A stretch of 64,000 nt of DNA. Source: Myxococcus xanthus (GTDB lineage: Bacteria > Myxococcota > Myxococcia > Myxococcales > Myxococcaceae). The stretch covers positions 9,032,001 to 9,096,000 of the forward strand of contig NZ_CP017174.1 of assembly GCF_006402735.1 (NCBI RefSeq), written 5' to 3'. Shown piece after piece: positions 1-8,036 of the stretch. A program made the position numbers and the translations under genes. How positions within the stretch are numbered: the first letter of the stretch is position 1; each line of letters opens with the position of its first letter. The notes below the pieces were generated by a model. The model was not told the DNA's origin. It did no database searches and worked only from the letters and a program-made list of their open reading frames with translations.

Positions 1-70
1 CGTGCAGCGCGTGCGTGCGGATGGACGGCTCGCCGACGACAGGCTTCGAACTCGTGGATGATGCGTTCAT
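1..70 (-). CDS. Probable Cas4-Cas1 fusion, N-terminal codons only (cut by window edge)
   Basis: On the minus strand an ATG at 70 opens a frame that runs off the left edge. The 23 visible residues include the stretch PSIRTHALHAL. I recall this as typical of the start of the Cas4 half of Cas4-Cas1 fusions in type I-MYXAN loci, where it precedes a cysteine-containing segment that lies outside this window. The gene follows cas5 after a 45-bp gap on the same strand, which is where the cas4-cas1 fusion sits in the M. xanthus dev operon. If correct, it supplies spacer acquisition, with Cas4 trimming the prespacer and Cas1 integrating it. Too little is visible to test catalytic residues. Confidence 0.6.
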   Translation of the reverse strand, partial: MNASSTSSKPVVGEPSIRTHALH

Positions 71-115
71 GCCTTGGGGCCCCCCGCCCCGGTACCGCGT
101 GACAACGACAGACAA

Positions 116-760
116 CTATCCAGCGCCCTCCGCGAGCGGGATGCGCGGAAGCCGTTGGACCTCGGGCACGCCCGAGACGTCTTCGAGCAACCCCACCTCA
201 TAGCGAGTGCCACGAGTGCCCACGTGGTCCACCCAGACCGGCAGGGTGAGGGCGCCGGTGGACGCGGTCAGGAAGGCCCGACAGCCCGCGGGCGGCCGCC
301 CCTCCGGGAGCAGACGCGCGTCATTGATGAGGTGCGTGGACTCCCCGAGCGACCACGCCCCAGCCCGCGTCACGGAGCCGGGCTCACGCATCGCCCGGAC
401 GACGCGGTCCTCCAGCGATTCACCCGAGTCCGGCTCCTCCCGGCTGTCGCACCAGACCACCAGCCGCGCGTCGATGACGAGCTGTTGCTGGTCCGGCGCG
501 GCGTTCTCGTCATTCCCCTTCGCGACCTTCAGGTTCTTCGACCGCCAGAAGGTGCGAAGCACCGTGCTGATGACAGGTGCGTTCAACAACCCCGCCGTCA
601 CGCGGCAGCCCCGGTGCCGCTCCCGGTCCTGCTCACCGACGAGCGATAGCAACGCGCCGTAGCACGTCGCGGGCGGCGGCAGGACCTCGGTCTCCACCAG
701 CTCGCGCGCCCGGCCCTTGCGCCAGCACGCCACGGGCACGGACAGTTCGAGCGCGATCAC
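116..760 (-). CDS. cas5: Cas5 (DevS-like), type I-MYXAN CRISPR
   Basis: A 214-residue RAMP-family protein expected to bind the crRNA 5' handle and nucleate the Cascade complex with Cas7 and Cas8. The N-terminus (IALELSVPVACWRKG, then ETEVLPPPATCYGALLSLVGE) is the typical Cas5 first strand followed by the PPP.T.YG.LL segment. I chose the GTG at 760 because it overlaps the cas7 stop in a 4-bp GTGA and begins exactly at the conserved strand; the longer open frame upstream is out of register with cas7. The neighbours are cas7 upstream and a probable cas4-cas1 downstream. In M. xanthus the equivalent gene is devS, which takes part in negative autoregulation of dev. The family assignment is firm. 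Whether it has the developmental role here is unknown. Confidence 0.85.
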   Translation of the reverse strand: MIALELSVPVACWRKGRARELVETEVLPPPATCYGALLSLVGEQDRERHRGCRVTAGLLNAPVISTVLRTFWRSKNLKVAKGNDENAAPDQQQLVIDARLVVWCDSREEPDSGESLEDRVVRAMREPGSVTRAGAWSLGESTHLINDARLLPEGRPPAGCRAFLTASTGALTLPVWVDHVGTRGTRYEVGLLEDVSGVPEVQRLPRIPLAEGAG

Positions 761-1665
761 TTCTTCCTCACCTCCAGCCGCTTGCACGCCGCGCGGCAGG
801 CGGCGACCACGCCCGCGTGGAGCTCCGCGCCCGAGAGCACCTCGCGCTCCTCCGCGCCCAGCTCCTCCACCACCTGCCCGCCCAACACCAACTCCTTCGC
901 GGGGACGTCGCCGCTCTTCACCTTGCGCAGCAGCGCGGCGAGCTCCACGCCCCCCGCGCGGGAGGACGGCTCGAAGGCATACAGGATGCGCGGCGCGGCC
1001 TCCTGTGTGAGCCGGAAGACGACCGACTCCGGACTGAAGTCGAAGAGGAAGCGGCCGTGGTTGCCCGCGACGGGCCCCAGCGCGCAGAGCTGGTTCAGCG
1101 CCGTCACGGCCCGGGCCGGAACTCGCAGCGCCTCCGGCGTCAGCGCCACGCCGTACTGGTAGCGCGTCGCGTGCATCTCCGTCCCGTAGGGCACGGGGTT
1201 GCTGCCCTTCTTCTGCGCGGAGGGCGTGGCCCCGGGGCTCGCGGCGTTGAAGGTGACGTCCCCGGACCACGGCGTGAGGCTCACCGCCCGGGACACCTCC
1301 AGCACCGCGCGACGGACCTTGGCCGTGCCCTTCTCCTTCTCCTGCTTCGCCCCCTCCGCGGACATGAAGCCCAGCAGGTCATCATCGATATAGGTCTTCT
1401 CCTTCGACTTCCCCGACCAGGCGCTGAAGGCGGCGTCCTTCCACTCGTTGGCGCGTGACGCATCGTCATAGGTGCGGTTGCACGGCTCCTGCTCATTCAA
1501 GCGCCGCCGCAAGGCGAAGCGGATGGACTCGGCCGAGACGGTGGTGTGGACCTGTCCGTTCCACACCAGCTTCTGGAGGCTGGTGATGTTTCCCTCGGTG
1601 AGGCCCCGGTTGTTGGCGGCGGTTCCCAGCGGCGTGACGAAGGCGGCGAAGACGTGAAGGCTCAT
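757..1665 (-). CDS. cas7: Cas7 (DevR-like), Cascade backbone subunit
   Basis: A 302-residue protein of the DevR/Cst2 Cas7 family, which polymerises along the crRNA spacer to form the Cascade backbone. The N-terminus (SLHVFAAFVTPLGTAANN) and the segment TTVSAESIRFALRRRL match the family pattern, with a long variable loop around residues 80-130 and a glycine-poor C-terminus. The ATG at 1665 is preceded by GGAG in the upstream 20 bases and gives the usual length (about 300 residues). There is a 31-bp gap from the cas8 stop, and the stop overlaps cas5 by 4 bp. In M. xanthus the homologue DevR is needed for sporulation and negatively regulates dev transcription. A role in immunity, development or both cannot be told from sequence. 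Confidence 0.88.
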   Translation of the reverse strand: MSLHVFAAFVTPLGTAANNRGLTEGNITSLQKLVWNGQVHTTVSAESIRFALRRRLNEQEPCNRTYDDASRANEWKDAAFSAWSGKSKEKTYIDDDLLGFMSAEGAKQEKEKGTAKVRRAVLEVSRAVSLTPWSGDVTFNAASPGATPSAQKKGSNPVPYGTEMHATRYQYGVALTPEALRVPARAVTALNQLCALGPVAGNHGRFLFDFSPESVVFRLTQEAAPRILYAFEPSSRAGGVELAALLRKVKSGDVPAKELVLGGQVVEELGAEEREVLSGAELHAGVVAACRAACKRLEVRKK

Positions 1666-1696
1666 GAATGGACTCCGGGAAAGTGTGTGGAGCTGC

Positions 1697-3322
1697 TCAA
1701 GACTGCGCGGACGCGCCAGCGGCCTCGTCCGCGTCCTCAAGTTCCGCGGCCTCGCCCCCCTTGCCCTGGTAGCTCGCCAGCGCCACCAACGCGAGGTCGC
1801 GGGCCGCGCGCCACCGCTCGGGCCCCAGCAGCGGGAGGATGTCCCTCCAATGCTCCTGGAGCTCACGGTTGGTGCCCGCACGGCTCCACAGGTCCGCGAG
1901 CGCCGCGCGCACCTGCTCCGGCGTCTTGGCCCCCGCGAAGCTCAGCCGCAAACGCTCACGCTCACCCTTGAGCCGATTGGAGCGCGTGGCCGGGGCGCTC
2001 TCCTTCGTGTCCGCATAGATGCTCTTGAACCGGCTCCGGAGCGCGAGGTGAACGCTCTGGACGAGCCACTGCTCGGCCTCTCCCAGGTACGGATGCATGG
2101 CGATGAGTCCCTTCCTTTCGTGCCACAGCAGCGCGCCCAGGTTGTCCCGGTCGCGATAGTCGTGAATGAAGCGGCCCTCGGCCGTCGTCGCGGTGGCGAA
2201 GTCCGCGTACCAGGGGCGTGAAGCCGCGAGGTTCTCCGTGATGAAGGCGCGCAGCGCGCTGGTCGCGATGAAGTAGCTCGCCTCGCCCTTCGCCTTGCCC
2301 TCGGGCTTGCGGACTCGCAGCGTGTGCGGCAGCGCGGCGGCAGCGGCCTCGTAGCGGTCCAGGACCTCCTCGCGCACGGCGTCCTGCCGCACCACCGCGC
2401 CGCGAATCTTCTGCTGCGCGTTCCACGGCATCTGCCGCAGCGCCACGGCCTCGGTGGTCCCCAGCACGGCCCCCAGCCGCTTCTTCCCCGCCTCCTGCGC
2501 CATCACCAACTGAGCCGCGAGCACCGCGTCCGACGCCCCCGCCACCGCCACGTCACGCAGCCGCTTGGGTGTCAGCCCAGGGCGCAGCTCCGCGAAGCGG
2601 ACCAGGTTCGTGGGCGCCAGCGCCACGAAGGCCCCGCCCCGGAGCTGCGGCAGCTTGTAGGAGACACACCCCACCAGCGCGAAGCACGCGCAGAGCGCCT
2701 CCGCCGCCGTGTACTCCACCTTGGTGACGCGCACACCGATGTGCCGCTCCGCCGCGCCCGGATAGGCCCAGCTCGCCAACGACGTCGCTCCCGCCTCCAA
2801 CGCCTCGAGCACGCTCTGCCAGGCCGTCTGGTGGACGAAGGAGTCGTAGCCCTGGGACTCGACGATGACGGGCCGCGCGTCCACCTCGAAGGTGACGCGC
2901 CTTCGCGCTCCTCCCTGCGTCGACTTGCCATGCTGGAGGAACGTCACCTTGAGCGCGTCGTGGAGCGCGGCGGCCAGCTCGGGCGGTGGCTCCGGCGCTC
3001 CGGGTGGACGCGTGCCCGGTAGGTCGATGAAGCCCTGCTTCACCTGGAATGACGCGCCGAACAGCGCTCGGAGCGTGGCCTCCGGTGCCTCGCCGCCCCA
3101 GTCCAGGTGGATGGCTTCCGGCTCCACCGTCGCCAGCCCAGGCCCCAGCCGCACCGGAGAGGGCCACGGCGCGGCGGGTGAATCGCTCCCAAGGATGGCG
3201 CGGAGCGATGCCGCCAACCCGCCCGCGCCCGCGCGCAGCAGCGGCGTCATCCCCGGTGCGTACAACCGGATGGAGAGCGGAGCGGGCAAGGCCTTCTTCC
3301 GTGGGCTCACGGCTTTCGCCAT
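1697..3322 (-). CDS. cas8: Cas8 large subunit (Cmx8/DevT-like)
   Basis: A 541-residue protein in the position of the Cascade large subunit, between cas3 and cas7. By context it is the Cmx8/DevT type of Cas8, which would recognise the PAM and recruit Cas3. I see no enzymatic motif, as expected. Recognisable pieces are a proline-rich start (residues 8-20), a central PWYADFATATTAEGRFIHDY segment and an acidic C-terminus. The ATG at 3322 overlaps the end of cas3 by 16 bp, which suggests translational coupling. Cas8 proteins diverge strongly, so the identification rests on position and size as much as on sequence. DevT in M. xanthus is needed for normal aggregation timing. Confidence 0.75.
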   Translation of the reverse strand: MAKAVSPRKKALPAPLSIRLYAPGMTPLLRAGAGGLAASLRAILGSDSPAAPWPSPVRLGPGLATVEPEAIHLDWGGEAPEATLRALFGASFQVKQGFIDLPGTRPPGAPEPPPELAAALHDALKVTFLQHGKSTQGGARRRVTFEVDARPVIVESQGYDSFVHQTAWQSVLEALEAGATSLASWAYPGAAERHIGVRVTKVEYTAAEALCACFALVGCVSYKLPQLRGGAFVALAPTNLVRFAELRPGLTPKRLRDVAVAGASDAVLAAQLVMAQEAGKKRLGAVLGTTEAVALRQMPWNAQQKIRGAVVRQDAVREEVLDRYEAAAAALPHTLRVRKPEGKAKGEASYFIATSALRAFITENLAASRPWYADFATATTAEGRFIHDYRDRDNLGALLWHERKGLIAMHPYLGEAEQWLVQSVHLALRSRFKSIYADTKESAPATRSNRLKGERERLRLSFAGAKTPEQVRAALADLWSRAGTNRELQEHWRDILPLLGPERWRAARDLALVALASYQGKGGEAAELEDADEAAGASAQS

Positions 3323-5547
3323 CGCGCACCTCGCAGACCGTCGTAGTCCAGCGCGTTCGCTGGAGGGATGGGGTATGGCAGCCGGCCCGCACGGGGCCAT
3401 GCACGCCACTTGAAGGACTCAGGTGGGAGGTTCATGGTCAGAGTGACCTGGTGAGCGCTCACCGCTCCGTCCAGGACGGCACGGGCGTCCTCTTCCAGGA
3501 GGACCGTGAGGCTGGGGCTTCCGTCGCGGCACGGCGCGGGCCAGGTGTCGAAGCGTCCATCCAGCCAGGTGCTGGATTGCCGCCGCGGCGCATCCGTCAT
3601 CCCGGGCGGCACCCATGCGTCCACCAGGTCCCGCTGGCTCAGCGGCCCCGCTCCCAGCCACTCCAACCATGCACGCGCGTCCCGCAGGTCTGGCGCGGCG
3701 TAGGGCGGCCCATCGAAGGGGAGCACCACGAAAGGCCGCACGGGCGCGGGCCGATCCGGAGTGCTGCGGCGGTTGAGCCGCCCCAAGCGCTGGATGAGCG
3801 CCGGGATGGGCGCCAAATCCGTGACGAGCAGGTCCGCTGACAGGTCCAGGCTCATCTCCGCGACCTGCGTCGTCGACGCGAACGCCGCGCGGCCCTCGGT
3901 GGCGAAGGCCTTGATGACGTCACCATGGCGATGGACGCGGTCCTCGTAACGAAAGCGGCTGTGGTACAGCAGCGCGCGCGCACCGTGCGACGTGCCGGCC
4001 TCGGCGGTCCGCATGCAGCGCTCCACCGTGTTGCTGACCCACAGCACCTTGCCATGGTCCCGCAGGCACTCCGCCACGAGGGACCACGGCTCCGCGACGT
4101 CCAGCCGCTGGTAGCGCGGCAGTGTCTCCAGGTCCTCCGGCCCTTCGACTTCCGCGAGGCTCCGGCCATGAACGCGCGCGCACACGCCGCGCAACGCGTC
4201 GAGCCGCATGGCGGGCAGGCTGGCGGTCATCAGCAACGCGGGGATTCCCGGCAGGGCTTCCAGGAAGCGCAGCAGGCAGCCGAAGAGCCGGTCGTCGTAG
4301 GCGTGGACTTCGTCGAAGACGACACAGGCCGCGCAGAGCGCGGGCCAGGCATAGAGCCCCTGCCGCTGACTCTGGACGAGCCCGAGCACCGTGTCGGCCG
4401 TGCAACTCATCGCGTCCACGCCCCAGGAGCGGAGCGCGTCGAGCCGATCCTGGTCGCGGGAGCCCGTCCCCGGCGCAGCGCCGTCGCGGAGTCCGAAGAT
4501 GTCGAAGTCCACCTCCGCGCGTGAGTGCTGCAACCGGGCATCCACGTCCGCACCGTGGAGGTAGTCGCGGAAGCCCTCCGTGGCTGTGCCCATCGTGGGA
4601 TACGTGAGCCACAGCGGACGGCCGGGGTGTTGTCTCGCGGCCCAGAGGTAGGCGGCAGCCGTCTTGCCACTGCCACAGCCCGCGCGAACCAGTGTCAGCG
4701 GCGCGGCGCTGCGAGCCACCTCCTCCTGAAACGGTCGTGGTGTGCGTCCCGCGAGGCGGCGCTCGACCACGGCGTGCAGGGCCTCGGCGGGATGGGGCGC
4801 CGTGAGCTGACGGTCCACCCAGTCCTGCTTCTCGCCGCTCCGGGGAAGCGCCGAGCCCGCGACGTCCGCCGCGAGCACCAACGCCTTGCACACGGCCAGG
4901 AGCCGCGCGTCCACGGAGCCGGCGTGCACGGTCCGCTCGAAGTCGTCCTGCCATGACTGGAGCGGGTCGCGCGGGTGCTCCTTCCGCGTGGCGCGAAGCA
5001 CGATGGGCGCGGTGAACAGTGGCGGAGCGGACAGCGCCAGCTCCTCGGCGATGCGCCCCAGCGTCCGGGCGAAGTCTTCATGCTGGACCAGCAACTCCAG
5101 CGACAGCCCCGCTCCGGTGCCGTCGGGCGCGAAGGCCTCTGTCTGGAACTTGCGGTGGTGTGCGGCCACGCAGACCAGCCCCAGGCACAGGTCCAGCTCG
5201 CTCACGTCCCGCAAGAGCCATGCGGAGAGCGGCTGCCCTGGCCAGCAAAGCCACAGCGAGAGCGCTTCGTGGCGGACAAGCTGCGGCGCGTCGCGCTGGC
5301 GGCGCAGCATGGATTGGAAGTGCTCGCTGCACTTGCCCAGGTCATGAAGCGCGGCGGCCAGCAGGACGATGCGCCGCAGCCGGGGCTCCAACGCCAAGTC
5401 CAGTCCCGCGGCCAGGAGCGACGCGCGGCCCCGGTGCGCCAGGAGCCGACGCGCGGCCGACAGCACCAGGGCGGTGTGTCCCAGCAGCGTGGCCTCGCCC
5501 TCGGGTCTGTCGGGCGTGGCCGTGCTCTTGGCCAGCAGCCGCTTCAC
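3307..5547 (-). CDS. cas3: Cas3 HD nuclease-helicase
   Basis: A 746-residue Cas3 that nicks and unwinds the target DNA once Cascade has bound it. The N-terminal HD domain is visible (H24, the H68-D69 pair in AALHDLGK, H93, H130/H131) and appears complete. The helicase part has Walker A AGCGSGKT at about 289-296, a DEVH box at 412-415 and motif III TAS at 441-443, followed by a C-terminal RecA-like half containing QRLGRLNR. The start is GTG at 5547, which overlaps the cas6 TGA in a 4-bp GTGA; the longer frame would run deep into cas6. All the motifs I checked are intact, so the type I system looks capable of interference and not only of regulation. Confidence 0.92.
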   Translation of the reverse strand: MKRLLAKSTATPDRPEGEATLLGHTALVLSAARRLLAHRGRASLLAAGLDLALEPRLRRIVLLAAALHDLGKCSEHFQSMLRRQRDAPQLVRHEALSLWLCWPGQPLSAWLLRDVSELDLCLGLVCVAAHHRKFQTEAFAPDGTGAGLSLELLVQHEDFARTLGRIAEELALSAPPLFTAPIVLRATRKEHPRDPLQSWQDDFERTVHAGSVDARLLAVCKALVLAADVAGSALPRSGEKQDWVDRQLTAPHPAEALHAVVERRLAGRTPRPFQEEVARSAAPLTLVRAGCGSGKTAAAYLWAARQHPGRPLWLTYPTMGTATEGFRDYLHGADVDARLQHSRAEVDFDIFGLRDGAAPGTGSRDQDRLDALRSWGVDAMSCTADTVLGLVQSQRQGLYAWPALCAACVVFDEVHAYDDRLFGCLLRFLEALPGIPALLMTASLPAMRLDALRGVCARVHGRSLAEVEGPEDLETLPRYQRLDVAEPWSLVAECLRDHGKVLWVSNTVERCMRTAEAGTSHGARALLYHSRFRYEDRVHRHGDVIKAFATEGRAAFASTTQVAEMSLDLSADLLVTDLAPIPALIQRLGRLNRRSTPDRPAPVRPFVVLPFDGPPYAAPDLRDARAWLEWLGAGPLSQRDLVDAWVPPGMTDAPRRQSSTWLDGRFDTWPAPCRDGSPSLTVLLEEDARAVLDGAVSAHQVTLTMNLPPESFKWRAWPRAGRLPYPIPPANALDYDGLRGARWRKP

Positions 5548-6155
5548 GCGGCCTTCCCACGGGACTGCACACGCGCCGCCCGGCCGGGCGGGAGGAAGAG
5601 GCCACATCCCATGTGGCGGCGGCCGCCCAGTCCCTGCTCCTGCACGCGGAGCGAGTGCTCGGCCGACAAGCCATGGAGTTCGAGCGCGAAGCCCACGACC
5701 TTCTTGCCAGCGATGCACACGATGCGCCGCCGCCCCACCTTCAGCGTGGCCCGAACGCCAAGCGCCTCCAGTGCCTGGGAGGCAGCCACGATGAACGAAG
5801 CCTCATCCATTGCGTGCTTGAAGGTGACCAGCCGCGCGGACAACGAGGGCACGGGCTCCAGCGCATAAAGCGAGGGCGCGCCCAGGGACAGGCGCCTTCC
5901 CGCGACCTCCAACGGCGCGCTCACCAGCGGCAGCAGCGTGGCCACGGCCTCGATGGGGCACCGCAGGCGCATCGTGCCTCGCCCCAGGTAGAGCAACTCC
6001 CGCGTGTTGCTCACGCCTCGAAGCGCAAACACCCCCATATCCGTGCGTTCATGCAACGCGGGGATGTGGCGGGAGAGCGCCGAGAACAGGAGATAGGCGT
6101 GGTCGAGCGGCACCGGGCCGCCCTGCACGGGGAACAGCAGGTCAATGGCAGGCAT
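5544..6155 (-). CDS. cas6: Cas6 crRNA endoribonuclease (MYXAN type)
   Basis: A 203-residue RAMP protein of the Cas6/Cmx6 kind, which cuts the CRISPR precursor transcript within each repeat. The start reads DLLFPVQGGPVPLDHAYLLF and the C-terminus carries the glycine-rich loop GLGGRRHMGCGLFLPPGR, the Cas6 RNA-binding hallmark. I cannot assign the catalytic histidine with certainty. The gene precedes cas3 with a 4-bp overlap. It matters beyond its own operon because the cas6 copy beside the Cmr locus (29759-30009) is broken, so this is the only intact cas6 in the window and the probable source of crRNA processing for both systems. Confidence 0.85.
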   Translation of the reverse strand: MPAIDLLFPVQGGPVPLDHAYLLFSALSRHIPALHERTDMGVFALRGVSNTRELLYLGRGTMRLRCPIEAVATLLPLVSAPLEVAGRRLSLGAPSLYALEPVPSLSARLVTFKHAMDEASFIVAASQALEALGVRATLKVGRRRIVCIAGKKVVGFALELHGLSAEHSLRVQEQGLGGRRHMGCGLFLPPGRAARVQSRGKAA

Positions 6156-6237
6156 GTGAGGGACCTTTCCGGAGCGGCGTCATGAAGCGAGGTGCGCTGA
6201 ACGCGGTACGAAACGTGCGGGTGGAGATCGGCGGCAT
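6142..6237 (-). CDS. 31-codon ORF in the devI position
   Basis: A short frame starting MPPISTRTFRTAF lies between the nuclease-SAVED gene and cas6. Its ATG at 6237 is 6 bases after the preceding stop, with GGGGTGA about seven bases upstream as a possible ribosome binding site, and its end overlaps the cas6 start by 14 bp. In M. xanthus the dev operon encodes DevI, a 40-residue sporulation inhibitor, just upstream of cas6. I do not remember the DevI sequence well enough to claim homology, and 31 residues is shorter. The peptide is basic, with five arginines or lysines. It could equally be a chance frame. Confidence 0.3.
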   Translation of the reverse strand: MPPISTRTFRTAFSAPRFMTPLRKGPSHACH

Positions 6238-6242
6238 CGCGT

Positions 6243-7712
6243 TCACCCCGTCTGCAACGTGAGCGTGGACGCATAGCCACCAGCCCCTGTGCGCTCGTAG
6301 GCCACGACCGGGCCCACTGCGTTGAGCCGCTGGCCCAGGAACAGACAGCACGCCGCGGGTGCGTAGAGGATGAGATGCGTGACCGAAGTGCGCAGCTCGT
6401 TGCGCGCGCGCCGGAGCTGTTCACGCGCCTGGACGGCGAACGCCACCGCGTCCGCGTCCGCGCCGACGGCGCCGTCATGGGGCCCGTCCTCCGGCTCCAG
6501 GTAGAGCACGGCGCGGAAGTGCCCCGGCCGCTCGGCCATGAAGCGCTCCACGTCCGCGCGAGCATCCCCAGTCATCTGGAACACCACCAGCAGCCCCGCA
6601 GCGCCCGAGTCGCCCTCGTGCCCCGTGACACGCAATCGGCGCGGAGACGGCTTCGCGTCCGAGCGCCACAAGAAGGTCTCTCCCCTCGTGGGCTGCTCGA
6701 CGCGAAAGCGGTAGCCGCCCACCTCCGGGAAGTGGAAGCCCACCGCCAGCACCGTGCTCAACGGCAGCTTGCCCCGCAGATCAATCAACGCGCCGTCAGG
6801 CCGCCTCGACAGCCGCTGTCGCACAGCCAGCAGCGAAGGCAGCAGCACGTCCCGCCACACTGCCTCCGACGGCACCGCCCGCGTGTCGCGGTCAAAGTGA
6901 GGCGTCCAGTCCAGCTCCTCGGTGGGGGGCTGCTCCCACACACGTCGCGCCCACCCATGAATCCAGAGGCTCACGGCGGGCACGTCCTCCCGTGAGGTCA
7001 GCAGTCCCCACGCGCGAATGGCCTCCCGCAGCGACTCCGGGGTGACGTGCTTCCTGCCACCGCCGACCTCAATCCACTCCCGGAGCCCGTCCACCGCGAT
7101 GGCGCGCGGCTGCCGTCCCATGCGCAGGCCAAGCCGCCCCATCCGGTCGTCCACCTGCTCTTCCAAGTCGGCGATGCCGCCCACGCCGAGCCGCAAGCGC
7201 AAGTCCTTGCAGAACGCCCGCAGCATCTCAGCCGATACACCGAGCCGTTGTTCCCACTCCGCCCAGTGTTTCTTCAGGGCGCCTCGCGGCGGCTGCTCGA
7301 AGAACGCGTCTGTGAAGCAGTAGTCCCTACCATGCAGATAACGGCCCAGGTCCGCCGCCGATGCCCAGTTGCTCAACAGCCAGATTTCGACGGGCCCCAG
7401 GGGCCGCAGCAGCAACCAGCTCTCCAGGAGCTTCCGCAGCAAGGAGTTGCCCACCCGAGGCGGCGTCACCAGTCCCGCCAGGGAGTAGGTATCCCGGTGG
7501 TCGACGTGCCACTTCACCTGCATGTATCGGCTGGCCACGCCGGAACCGGGCCGGGTGTGCAGCGTCACGTCATCCGCCGAGCCCGCCGCCGGGTGCTCAA
7601 CGTAGCCGTGCTGAAAGGGACTGCCCGCGTCGAGCAGCCGGAGCAGCTCGTACCAGCTCAACAGATGCTGATAGCGGTCGCCCTCCAGGCGAGACGCGCT
7701 CTGCTCTCCCAT
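6243..7712 (-). CDS. Cap4-like effector: DUF4297-type nuclease fused to SAVED sensor
   Basis: A 489-residue protein matching Cap4 in length and architecture. The N-terminal ~100 residues look like a DUF4297 PD-(D/E)XK DNA endonuclease (GDRYQHLLSWYELLRLLD, then SADDVTL and the core YMQVKWH with the QxK pair). The C-terminal ~200 residues carry a SAVED domain: GKLPLSTVLAVGFHF, GYRFRVEQ, then VTHLILYAPAACCLFLGQRLN and a closing VVAYER. In CBASS, SAVED binds cyclic oligonucleotides and switches on the nuclease to destroy DNA. No CD-NTase lies beside this gene; the nearest is 31 kb away with its own effector. GAGGGAG precedes the ATG. It is the first gene of the type I cas transcription unit, only 6 bp ahead of the next ORF. 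Confidence 0.78.
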   Translation of the reverse strand: MGEQSASRLEGDRYQHLLSWYELLRLLDAGSPFQHGYVEHPAAGSADDVTLHTRPGSGVASRYMQVKWHVDHRDTYSLAGLVTPPRVGNSLLRKLLESWLLLRPLGPVEIWLLSNWASAADLGRYLHGRDYCFTDAFFEQPPRGALKKHWAEWEQRLGVSAEMLRAFCKDLRLRLGVGGIADLEEQVDDRMGRLGLRMGRQPRAIAVDGLREWIEVGGGRKHVTPESLREAIRAWGLLTSREDVPAVSLWIHGWARRVWEQPPTEELDWTPHFDRDTRAVPSEAVWRDVLLPSLLAVRQRLSRRPDGALIDLRGKLPLSTVLAVGFHFPEVGGYRFRVEQPTRGETFLWRSDAKPSPRRLRVTGHEGDSGAAGLLVVFQMTGDARADVERFMAERPGHFRAVLYLEPEDGPHDGAVGADADAVAFAVQAREQLRRARNELRTSVTHLILYAPAACCLFLGQRLNAVGPVVAYERTGAGGYASTLTLQTG

Positions 7713-8036
7713 GACGCTCCCTCATAGCGACGCCAGGGACGGCGGTGGATACCTCTCCAGGGGTATGGAAGGCGGCGCTCGAAAAGGAAGACGCCAACGC
7801 GCGGGGCAACCCATCGCGGGCCCGGTGATTTTTCTTCCGGCGCATGGAGGGAGTGCTCCCGATGCCCCCTGAACGTCCTGCGTGGTTCTGACTACCTTTC
7901 AGGTAGACATCGCCCATCCCGAGGTGCCAGACGGAAGCGCGTTCTTCCTCGAAGACAACGGGACATTCGCGCTCCTCCAAGCGTCCCGCAGTGTCATCCC
8001 CGTCGAGTAGGTTAGAACCCTGGAGGTTGCCCCTGC
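7713..8036. other. Divergent intergenic region between SAVED nuclease and DUF2381 gene
   Basis: About 320 bases separate two divergent genes, so promoters for the cas/SAVED unit (minus) and the DUF2381-kinase pair (plus) should lie here. I see no convincing -35/-10 pair, RNA gene or repeat. GGAGG at 8022-8026 serves the DUF2381 start. Confidence 0.4.

Noticed and set aside
5544-6155. Two separate functional cas6 genes
   Set aside because: The second copy near 29759-30009 lacks the central two thirds of the protein and changes frame.
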